Shown here: one piece after another, positions 57,648-64,000 of the stretch
Numbering within the stretch: position 1 is the stretch's first letter
Layout: each line of letters opens with the position of its first letter
NCBI RefSeq assembly: GCF_000770675.1
Contig: NZ_AVBG01000001.1
Span: 124,001 to 188,000 of the forward strand
DNA: 64,000 nt
Reading direction: 5' to 3'
Origin: Pontibacillus chungwhensis BH030062
Lineage (GTDB): Bacteria; Bacillota; Bacilli; Bacillales; BH030062
Notes under the pieces: generated by a model
Database searches by the model: none
Seen by the model: the letters and a program-made list of their open reading frames with translations, nothing else
What the model was told of the DNA's origin: nothing
Translations under genes and position numbers: made by a program

Positions 57648-59230
57648 TGACGATGTCTATCTTAATCCCACTTTGTATAGTCTATGTTGGGATTATGTCA
57701 GGATTAGCTTATTATGGATATAAAAAGACAGTAACAGAATCTGATTACTTACTTGGTGGAAGAAATATTAACCCAGTTGTTATGGCGCTATCATATGGGG
57801 CAACATTTATTAGTACCTCTGCGTTAGTTGGTTTTGGGGGAGTTGGGTCCATTTTTGGTATGGGACTTCTCTGGTTAGCATTTTTAAATATTGTACTAGG
57901 AATTTTTGTGGCATTCGCCGTTTTTGGTACTCGAATTAGAAGATTATCTATTGAATTAGATGCATCCACATTTCCTTCATTATTAGGGAAGCGTTATGGA
58001 TCTAAATTTATTACAATCTTTGCAGGTGCGATGATTTTTATTTTTATGCCAGCTTATACAAGTATTGTGTTAATTGGTGGAGGTCGATTTTTGCAAGAAT
58101 CTTTGTCTTTAAACTTTAACCTCTCCCTCTTCATTTTAGCTGCTATTATAGCTTTATATGTAATAAGTGGGGGCATTAAGGCTGTTATGTATACGGATGC
58201 CTTTGGTGCAGTGATTATGCTTATTGGTATGGTGGTGTTTCTGGTGGTGACCTACCAGGCCGTTGGAGGTGTGGTTGATGGGCATAGAGCGTTAACTGCA
58301 CTAAAAGATATGGTTCCTGAATCGCTCGCATCAGGTGGACATCAAGGTTGGACGAGTATGCCCTTAACTGGAAGTCCTTTGTGGTGGACGCTTGTAAGCA
58401 CAATTATTATGGGTGTTGGAATTGGTGTTCTAGCTCAGCCACAGCTTATGATGCGCTGTATGACGGTTAAAGATGACAAAGCTTTATACCGTTCTGTGTT
58501 AATCGGTGGGATTTTTATTTTCTTTATGACTGGTGCAGCATTTATAATTGGTCCCTTAAGCAATGTATACTTTATGGAAACGGCAGGCCAATTATCGATT
58601 ACTGCAGCGGAAGGAAACTCTGATTTAGTTATACCTAAATTTATAAATAGTCTAATGCCTGAATGGTTCATTTACTTGTTTACGCTCACTTTGCTGTCAG
58701 CGACCATTTCAACGATTAGCTCTCTTGTGCATTTACAAGCCTCAGCATTTGGGGAAGATATTATGAAGTCCATTGGAGTGAAATGGGGAAAGAATGGCCA
58801 AGGGATGACTCGCTTAGGGGTAATTGTGGGCATGTTAGCTGCTATTGGCCTCGCTTATGTCTTGCCAGGGGGGGTTATCGCTAGAGCAACTGCATTTTGG
58901 TTTGGAATATGTGCAGCTGGGTTCCTTCCTACATTAGTGGGAGCACTATTTTGGGAAAGGGCATCTAAAAATGGAGCGATTTTCAGCATCATTACAGGGT
59001 TCTCAGTTAGTATACTAGGGTTTTTATTTCTACATGTAAAAGAGTCGGGAGTTCTTGGTTTATCACAAGCTTTATTTGGGAAAGATGCTTTACTTGCGTT
59101 CCCGTGGACGCATATTGATCCTTTATTTTACGCGTTACCATTATCCGCTCTCGTATTTGTGACTGTCAGCTTATTGGATCGGCAGAAGGATGTAAGTGTA
59201 CAGTCTCAATCTAAATCAATTGTAAAGTAA
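57647..59230 (+). CDS. Sodium:solute symporter family (SSS) transporter
   Basis: 527 residues with about 13 hydrophobic segments. The SSS signature is clear: TESDYLLGGRNINPVVMALSYG, ATFISTSALVGFGGVGS and later GVLAQPQLMMRCMTVKDDKA. It is closer to the monocarboxylate/pantothenate branch than to proline carriers, judging by pattern only; the substrate cannot be read from sequence. It is coupled to the small protein gene before it. Candidate CodY and cre sites suggest nutrient control. A terminator follows. Confidence 0.92.
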   Translation: MTMSILIPLCIVYVGIMSGLAYYGYKKTVTESDYLLGGRNINPVVMALSYGATFISTSALVGFGGVGSIFGMGLLWLAFLNIVLGIFVAFAVFGTRIRRLSIELDASTFPSLLGKRYGSKFITIFAGAMIFIFMPAYTSIVLIGGGRFLQESLSLNFNLSLFILAAIIALYVISGGIKAVMYTDAFGAVIMLIGMVVFLVVTYQAVGGVVDGHRALTALKDMVPESLASGGHQGWTSMPLTGSPLWWTLVSTIIMGVGIGVLAQPQLMMRCMTVKDDKALYRSVLIGGIFIFFMTGAAFIIGPLSNVYFMETAGQLSITAAEGNSDLVIPKFINSLMPEWFIYLFTLTLLSATISTISSLVHLQASAFGEDIMKSIGVKWGKNGQGMTRLGVIVGMLAAIGLAYVLPGGVIARATAFWFGICAAGFLPTLVGALFWERASKNGAIFSIITGFSVSILGFLFLHVKESGVLGLSQALFGKDALLAFPWTHIDPLFYALPLSALVFVTVSLLDRQKDVSVQSQSKSIVK

Positions 59231-59235
59231 TAGGG

Positions 59236-59281
59236 CGCTACCTTCTCCTTTAGATTATTAGGGAGAGGGTAGTGTCTTTTG
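59236..59281 (+). terminator. Terminator after the symporter gene
   Basis: CTACCTTCTCC (59238-59248) pairs with GGAGAGGGTAG (59262-59272), one G-U pair, followed by TGTCTTTTG. In the gap to ymfF (59282-59411) only a weak TTGGAT-N17-GATAAG promoter candidate at 59347-59375 is visible. Confidence 0.75.
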
Positions 59282-59411
59282 TGTAATACTTCTCTTTATT
59301 CGCATTCTAAAAGAAAACACGTTACAATCAAAGAATACTTAAACTATTGGATAGTTTTTCATACATTAAGATAAGCTAACCATAAATAGTGTGACTCACG
59401 AAGGAGGAATT

Positions 59412-60701
59412 ATGATGTCAACCATTGAAGAACATATGTTCAAACAAGAGGGATATCATTTACATATGATCCCGACGAAAAAATATAAAACGAATACCAT
59501 TGCTGTAAAACTAAAGTCACCTCTAAATCGAGAGGTTATCACAAAGAGGGCTCTTTTACCTTATGTGTTACAACAAGCCACTAGCAACTATCCTTCTGCT
59601 CGTGCCTTTCGCACAGCTTTAGATAGTCTTTACGGTGCTGTACTAAGCGTTGATTCTTCTAAAAAAGGGGAAGATCACGTAATGACTTTCAGGATGGAGA
59701 TTCCAAATGATGAAATGCTCTCAGGTGATGAATCTTTATTAAAGCAAGGGTTAGCTCTTATAAATGAAATCATCTTCCATCCTAAGGTAGAAGGTGAAGC
59801 ACTTGATAATACAATCGTTGATCGTGAGAAGCAAACTCTAACTCAAAAGATTAAGTCTTTGAAAGATGATAAAATGAGTTACGCAAACACTCGCCTTATT
59901 GATGAAATGTGTAAAGAAGAGCCTTATCGATTCCATGTTCATGGTTATGAAGAAGACCTTGATGGTATTACTGCAGAGAATTTATATGAATATTATAAAG
60001 AAATGTTATCAAATGATGATATGGATGTGTACGTACAAGGGAACATAGACGCTAATGAGGTTCAGCAACTCGTTCAAGAAACGATTAAGAGAGAGGCTAA
60101 CCCGAAACGTTCAAAAAATGGAACCACTCAACAAGATGCACCTTCGGAAGTTAAGGAGATTGTTGAACGTCAAAACATTCAACAAGGGAAGCTTCATCTT
60201 GGCTATCGAACATCCATTCGTTATGGCGACAAAGATTATTATGCTTTACAAGTCTTTAATGGTATTTTTGGCGGTTTTCCGTCTTCGAAATTGTTTATGA
60301 ATGTTCGTGAGAAGCATAGTTTGGCTTATTACGCTGCTTCTCGATTTGAAAGTCATAAAGGTCTTTTACTAGTCTTTTCAGGAATTGATCCTAACGATCA
60401 TGAACAAGCCAAAGATATTATTGAAAAGCAAATGGACGCCATGAAAGCAGGGGAGTTTTCTGAAGAAGATGTTGAAGAAACAAAACAACTCGTTGTTAAC
60501 CAACTAAGAGAAACGATGGATAACCAACATGGCTTAATCGAATTAATGTATCATCAGGTGCTTTCTGGCTCGACGGTAACACCGAATGAGATCATTGAAA
60601 ACGTTGAGCGTGTTACTCACGAAGATGTTGTACAGGTAGCAAAGAAAGTAGCGCTAGATACCGTCTACTTCTTAACGAAAGAAGAAGGGGGAAATGAATA
60701 A
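59412..60701 (+). CDS. ymfF: YmfF, M16-family protein lacking the zinc motif
   Basis: 429 residues from ATG 59412 (or the adjacent 59415), after AAGGAGGA; a GTG at 59391 precedes the ribosome site and is rejected. It has the two-domain M16 peptidase layout (the C-terminal part has HLGYRTSIRYGDKDYYALQVFNGIFGG and NVREKHSLAYYAASRF). No HxxEH is found in the N-terminal half, so it should be the inactive partner of YmfH. It overlaps ymfH by one base. Confidence 0.93.
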   Translation: MMSTIEEHMFKQEGYHLHMIPTKKYKTNTIAVKLKSPLNREVITKRALLPYVLQQATSNYPSARAFRTALDSLYGAVLSVDSSKKGEDHVMTFRMEIPNDEMLSGDESLLKQGLALINEIIFHPKVEGEALDNTIVDREKQTLTQKIKSLKDDKMSYANTRLIDEMCKEEPYRFHVHGYEEDLDGITAENLYEYYKEMLSNDDMDVYVQGNIDANEVQQLVQETIKREANPKRSKNGTTQQDAPSEVKEIVERQNIQQGKLHLGYRTSIRYGDKDYYALQVFNGIFGGFPSSKLFMNVREKHSLAYYAASRFESHKGLLLVFSGIDPNDHEQAKDIIEKQMDAMKAGEFSEEDVEETKQLVVNQLRETMDNQHGLIELMYHQVLSGSTVTPNEIIENVERVTHEDVVQVAKKVALDTVYFLTKEEGGNE

Positions 60702-61990
60702 TGAAGACAACTAACTATGATCAAATACAAGAAACCCTATATTCTAAAAAGCTTGAAAACGGCTTAGAGGTTTACTTACTGCCTAAACGAGAAATGGCTA
60801 AGACATTTGCTGTTTTTACAACTGAATATGGCTCTATAGATCAGACTTTTACACCACTTGGAAAAGATGAGCAAGTGACGGTCCCAGAAGGTATTGCTCA
60901 CTTTTTGGAACACAAACTTTTTGAAAAAGAAGACCGCGATGTGTTCCAAGACTTTTCAAAGCAAGGTGCTTCACCGAACGCGTTCACATCTTTTACAAGT
61001 ACTGCTTACTTGTTTTCAGCAACAAGTCAGATCTCAGAAAATGTTCAAACTCTTTTAGATTTTGTTCAGAATCCTTATTTTTCAGATGAGTCTGTTGAAA
61101 AGGAGAAAGGCATAATTGCTCAAGAGATTCGTATGTATGATGATCAGCCAGATTGGAGATCTTTCTTTGGTACCATTAAGAGTCTTTTTGAAGAACACCC
61201 TGTTAAAATTGATATAGCAGGTACTGTTGATTCAATTCAGAACATTACGAAAGAGGATTTATATACGTGCTATGAAACGTTCTACCATCCATCAAATATG
61301 ACGTTTTTCTTAGCAGGTAACTTTGATCCTGAAGCAATGATGAAGCAGATCGAAGAAAACCAGAGTTCAAAATCGTTCGCGCCTCCAGAAGATATTAAGC
61401 GCTCCTATCCAAGTGAGCCGCAAGAGGTTGCTAATAAGCATAAAGTAATTGAAATGCCGGTTTCTGTATCAAAATGCTTAGTGGGTGTGAAAGAGGATAC
61501 TTCAAGCTTAACGAAAGATACATTCCTGCAAACGGATATGATTAAGAGTATGGTTTTAGATCACTTCTTCTCTAAAAGTGGAGAATACTTTGAAAAGCTT
61601 TATAAAGAAGATCTTGTGGATGATAGCTTCTCATTTGAAACCCATCTTCATAAGACGTTTGGTTTCACCATTTTAGGTGGGAACACCAGAGAACCAGAGC
61701 AGTTTCAAAAGAGGGTTAAAGAAATGCTTCATGAATTGAAAGAACGCGAATTGACTGATGAAGAATTTGAGCGCATGAAGAAGAAGCGAATTGGGCAGTT
61801 CTTACGGTCAATGAACTCTCTTGAGTTTATTGCCACTACTTTCGTTCAGTACCGTCATTTAGGAATTGATTTGTTCCAGGTCCTTCCTGAAATTGAGAAA
61901 TTAACGAAACAAGATGTAATGAATCATATACAGAATTGGATTTCAGAAGACCGCATTGCTGTTTGTGAAGTTCGTCCTTCTGAAGCGTAA
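60701..61990 (+). CDS. ymfH: YmfH, M16-family zinc peptidase
   Basis: 429 residues. The active-site motif HFLEH is at 67-71, followed by a second conserved glutamate region (EKGIIAQEIRMYDDQPDW) at the expected spacing. With the inactive YmfF it likely forms a heterodimer, as bacterial M16 pairs do. Substrate unknown. The start overlaps the ymfF stop. It is followed by ymfI after 11 bases. Confidence 0.94.
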   Translation: MKTTNYDQIQETLYSKKLENGLEVYLLPKREMAKTFAVFTTEYGSIDQTFTPLGKDEQVTVPEGIAHFLEHKLFEKEDRDVFQDFSKQGASPNAFTSFTSTAYLFSATSQISENVQTLLDFVQNPYFSDESVEKEKGIIAQEIRMYDDQPDWRSFFGTIKSLFEEHPVKIDIAGTVDSIQNITKEDLYTCYETFYHPSNMTFFLAGNFDPEAMMKQIEENQSSKSFAPPEDIKRSYPSEPQEVANKHKVIEMPVSVSKCLVGVKEDTSSLTKDTFLQTDMIKSMVLDHFFSKSGEYFEKLYKEDLVDDSFSFETHLHKTFGFTILGGNTREPEQFQKRVKEMLHELKERELTDEEFERMKKKRIGQFLRSMNSLEFIATTFVQYRHLGIDLFQVLPEIEKLTKQDVMNHIQNWISEDRIAVCEVRPSEA

Positions 61991-62001
61991 GGGATTCGAG
62001 T

Positions 62002-62721
62002 ATGAAAACATGTTTTATATTAGGGGCTAGTGGAGGGATCGGGCAAGCTATTGCTAAAAAGCTTGCTCGATCTGGCTACAGCCTTATTTTACATTACCAA
62101 ACAAATCAACATGCGATTGAACAATTATGTCATTCACTTCCTGATGGGACTGTACTACAAACCGTACAGTGTGATCTTCGTAATGAGCCTAGTATAGATG
62201 AAATGATCAAGAGCATCGTGTGTCCAGTGGATACATTAGTATTTGCTAGTGGGACAAGCTTGGTCAAACTCTTCCAAGATGTAACATCTAAGGAGATGGA
62301 GGATTTGTTATTGATTCATATTAAATCCCCGTGGCTTATTTCCCAACGCCTCCTTCCTCATATGATTAAACAAAGAAAAGGTCACATTGTCATGATCTCT
62401 TCTATCTGGGGGGAAGTAGGTGCAAGCTGTGAGGTGGTGTACTCTTCTGTTAAAGGTGCTCAGGATAGCTTCGTAAAAGCTCTGGCAAAAGAAGTTGGCC
62501 CCTCAGGTGTACATGTGAACGGTATAAGACCCGGCTTTATTCAAACGGATATGAATGCACATTTTTCAAGCGAAGATCTCTCTCAAATTAAAGAGGAGAT
62601 TCCATTAGGAAGGCTAGGGGAACCGCGAGATGTTGCTGATGCTGTTGAGTTTTTAGTTGGAGATGGTTCTTCTTATGTACATGGCCAAATGCTAAATGTA
62701 AATGGCGCTTGGAGTGGTTGA
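62002..62721 (+). CDS. ymfI: YmfI, elongation factor P 5-aminopentanone reductase
   Basis: 239 residues, short-chain dehydrogenase/reductase. The NADP loop GASGGIG starts at residue 8; the catalytic residues are S134 (MISSIWGE) and Y147/K151 (YSSVK). In B. subtilis YmfI makes the final reduction of the 5-aminopentanol group on EF-P lysine, which is needed for normal swarming. The synteny ymfF-ymfH-ymfI-ymfJ supports this assignment over a generic 3-oxoacyl-ACP reductase. Confidence 0.9.
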   Translation: MKTCFILGASGGIGQAIAKKLARSGYSLILHYQTNQHAIEQLCHSLPDGTVLQTVQCDLRNEPSIDEMIKSIVCPVDTLVFASGTSLVKLFQDVTSKEMEDLLLIHIKSPWLISQRLLPHMIKQRKGHIVMISSIWGEVGASCEVVYSSVKGAQDSFVKALAKEVGPSGVHVNGIRPGFIQTDMNAHFSSEDLSQIKEEIPLGRLGEPRDVADAVEFLVGDGSSYVHGQMLNVNGAWSG

Positions 62722-62737
62722 TTTTCGTTAAGCGGAT

Positions 62738-62767
62738 GAATAATTCTTTCCTTCTACACAAATGATA
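62738..62767 (+). promoter_or_regulatory. Sigma-G-like promoter for ymfJ
   Basis: GAATA (62738-62742) and AATGATA (62761-62767) have an 18-base spacer. The −35 matches GHATR and the −10 matches CATNHTA except for its first base. Confidence 0.5.
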
Positions 62768-62804
62768 AGGGTGTAAGTTCGAGTCATATGAAGGAGGAAT
62801 AACC

Positions 62805-63062
62805 ATGTCTGTATTAGATAACTGGGATTCTTGGAAAGACTTTTTAGGTGATCGTCTTCATCAAGCTGAAGGCGATGGTTTAGATGACCGTGCCGTATCA
62901 GAGTTGGCTTACGAAGTAGGCGATTACTTAGCGAACCAAGTGGATGCCAAAAATGATCAAGAAGCGGTTCTTCGTGATCTATGGAGTGTTGCTTCTAAAG
63001 AAGAACAACATGCCATTGCAAACATGATGGTTAAGTTGGTCCACAATAACGGTACGAAGTAA
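62805..63062 (+). CDS. ymfJ: YmfJ, DUF3243 family protein
   Basis: 85 residues, acidic, all-helical in appearance (VLDNWDSWKDFLGDRLHQAE, then LADQVGDYLANQV-like and EEQHAIANMMVKLV). DUF3243 family, function unknown. AAGGAGGA precedes the ATG. It is followed by a terminator, so it forms its own small unit or the end of the ymfF-I operon. Confidence 0.93.
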   Translation: MSVLDNWDSWKDFLGDRLHQAEGDGLDDRAVSELAYEVGDYLANQVDAKNDQEAVLRDLWSVASKEEQHAIANMMVKLVHNNGTK

Positions 63063-63092
63063 TAAGAGGGGGATGTCCCCCTCTTATTTTTT
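63061..63092 (+). terminator. Intrinsic terminator after ymfJ
   Basis: AATAAGAGGGGGA with TCCCCCTCTTATT is a perfect 13-bp stem with a 2-base loop and T-tract. Confidence 0.93.
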
Positions 63093-63200
63093 ATTGTTAT
63101 AAGAAATAACAACATTAAACTTGAATATAGCCTTCTGGAAAAAAGAATAGGCGAAATGATTCAAGAGTAGAGTGTTTGGGTACGTATAAGAATAGGTGTG

Positions 63201-63277
63201 TATAATAAAACGTTTCTTAAATCAAGACATTATATCCTTTTCTAATATTTGAAAATCATTTATGATAGTAATAGTAT
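63201..63277 (+). promoter_or_regulatory. Promoter candidates for ymfK
   Basis: TTGAAA (63249-63254) with TAGTAT (63272-63277) has a 17-base spacer. A perfect TATAAT at 63201-63206 lies further upstream but its −35 (TTGGGT at 63176) is 19 bases away. One of these should start ymfK. I see nothing else in the 63093-63369 gap. Confidence 0.45.
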
Positions 63278-63369
63278 TCAAAAAACTTGAATTGGAAAAG
63301 TTTATGGATCTATCGGGTAATTAGACCTGATCTTATAGAAGAGGGATTAGGATGGGAAGGAGTTGTGAT

Positions 63370-64000
63370 ATGGAAAAGAAGGAATGGTACTTGGAATATG
63401 AAATCCAAGTAAATAGACCAGGTTTACTAGGAGATATCTCCTCTTTGTTGGGGATGCTTTCAATTAATATTATTACCATTAATGGTGTTGAGGATTCCAG
63501 GCGTGGCATGCTTCTGCTCTGTAAGAATGATGAGCAAATTAATCGTTTAAGATCCATTCTTGAAACGATGGACACGATTAGTATCACGAAGTTTCGTCGC
63601 CCAAAATTGCGTGACCGCTTAGCGGTGAGGCATGGAAGGTATATACATAGTGATATTGATGATAAGAAGACGTTTCGTTTTGTTCGAGAAGACCTTGGGT
63701 TATTAGTAGATTTTATGGCAGAGCTTTTTAAGAAAGATGAACATAAACTTATCGGGATACGTGGTATGCCAAGAGTTGGGAAGACAGAGTCGATTGTAGC
63801 AGCTAGCGTTTCAGCAAACAAGAAATGGTTGTTTGTGTCAAGTACTTTGTTGAAGCAAACCATTCGAAGCCAATTAATTGAAGATGAATATTCATCTGAT
63901 AACGTCTATATCCTTGATGGGATTGTTTCTACGCGTCGTGCCAATGAAAGGCACTGGCAATTAGTGCGCGAAATCATGCGTTTACCAGCTACAAAAGTAG
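63370..64000 (+). CDS. ymfK: YmfK (DUF3388), N-terminal part, cut by window end
   Basis: ATG 63370 follows AAGGAG by 7 bases; 210 codons are visible and the frame is open at the edge. The N-terminal ACT-like domain is WYLEYEIQVNRPGLLGDISSLLGML (about 5-75). A P-loop-like motif GMPRVGKT lies at 132-139, then a putative ATPase region. It matches the B. subtilis YmfK family next to ymfJ. The function is unknown; ACT plus P-loop suggests ligand-responsive NTPase, which is inference. Confidence 0.88.
   Translation, partial: MEKKEWYLEYEIQVNRPGLLGDISSLLGMLSINIITINGVEDSRRGMLLLCKNDEQINRLRSILETMDTISITKFRRPKLRDRLAVRHGRYIHSDIDDKKTFRFVREDLGLLVDFMAELFKKDEHKLIGIRGMPRVGKTESIVAASVSANKKWLFVSSTLLKQTIRSQLIEDEYSSDNVYILDGIVSTRRANERHWQLVREIMRLPATKV

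Noticed and set aside
1-64000. CRISPR arrays, prophage, insertion sequences, tRNA or rRNA genes, toxin-antitoxin or defence islands
   Set aside because: I looked for repeat-spacer arrays, transposase or integrase motifs and tRNA-like cloverleaf ends and saw none; all long frames belong to conserved core or transport genes.

Overview
This window comes from a low-GC, endospore-forming Bacillaceae. The gene order is the classic Bacillus one: fla/che operon, rpsB-tsf-pyrH-frr, polC, rimP-nusA-infB, rpsO-pnp, dpaAB-asd-dapGA, tepA-spoIIIE, ymf genes. A very acidic linker in the nucleoside-binding lipoprotein, acidic protein tails and the style of the dispersed palindromic repeats suggest a moderately halophilic relative such as Halobacillus or Pontibacillus. 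That genus guess is inference. Every gene I can support lies on the + strand, so the whole window runs in one direction.

Layout. (1) About 1-15.1 kb: the distal half of the motility/chemotaxis operon (fliO end, fliPQR, flhB, flhA, flhF, flhG, cheB, cheA, cheW, cheC, cheD, a small membrane protein, sigD, a FapA/DUF342 gene, swrB). (2) 15.2-24.3 kb: translation and envelope genes rpsB, tsf, pyrH, frr, uppS, cdsA, dxr, rseP, proS. (3) 24.4-28.7 kb: polC. (4) 28.7-38.6 kb: the rimP-nusA-ylxR-ylxQ-infB-ylxP-rbfA-truB-ribF operon with a hairpin-rich leader, then rpsO with an S15-type leader, then pnp. (5) 38.6-39.1 kb: three tandem copies of a dispersed palindromic repeat. (6) 39.1-47.3 kb: ylxY, mlpA, ymxH, the dipicolinate synthase pair dpaAB behind a sigma-K-like promoter, and asd-dapG-dapA; two more palindromic elements lie just before dpaA. 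(7) 47.4-51.3 kb: another palindromic element, tepA with a sigma-G-like promoter, ylzJ, spoIIIE. (8) 51.5-57.3 kb: the GntR regulator ymfC and a complete BMP-type nucleoside ABC importer (nupNOPQ order). (9) 57.5-59.2 kb: a 37-residue small membrane protein translationally coupled to a sodium:solute symporter, with candidate CodY and cre sites upstream. (10) 59.4-64 kb: ymfF/ymfH (M16 pair), ymfI (EF-P modification reductase), ymfJ, and the start of ymfK, cut by the window edge.

How it fits together: the first block builds the flagellar export gate and the chemotaxis core and encodes the sigma factor for late flagellar genes. The middle block is growth machinery under ribosomal and transcription feedback leaders. 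The later block supplies diaminopimelate and dipicolinate for wall and spore core and includes several sporulation genes. I found no convincing undescribed system. The most useful non-standard signals are the repeat families, the structured leaders, the sporulation-type promoters, the small-protein/symporter pair, and the placement of the nucleoside importer beside ymfC.
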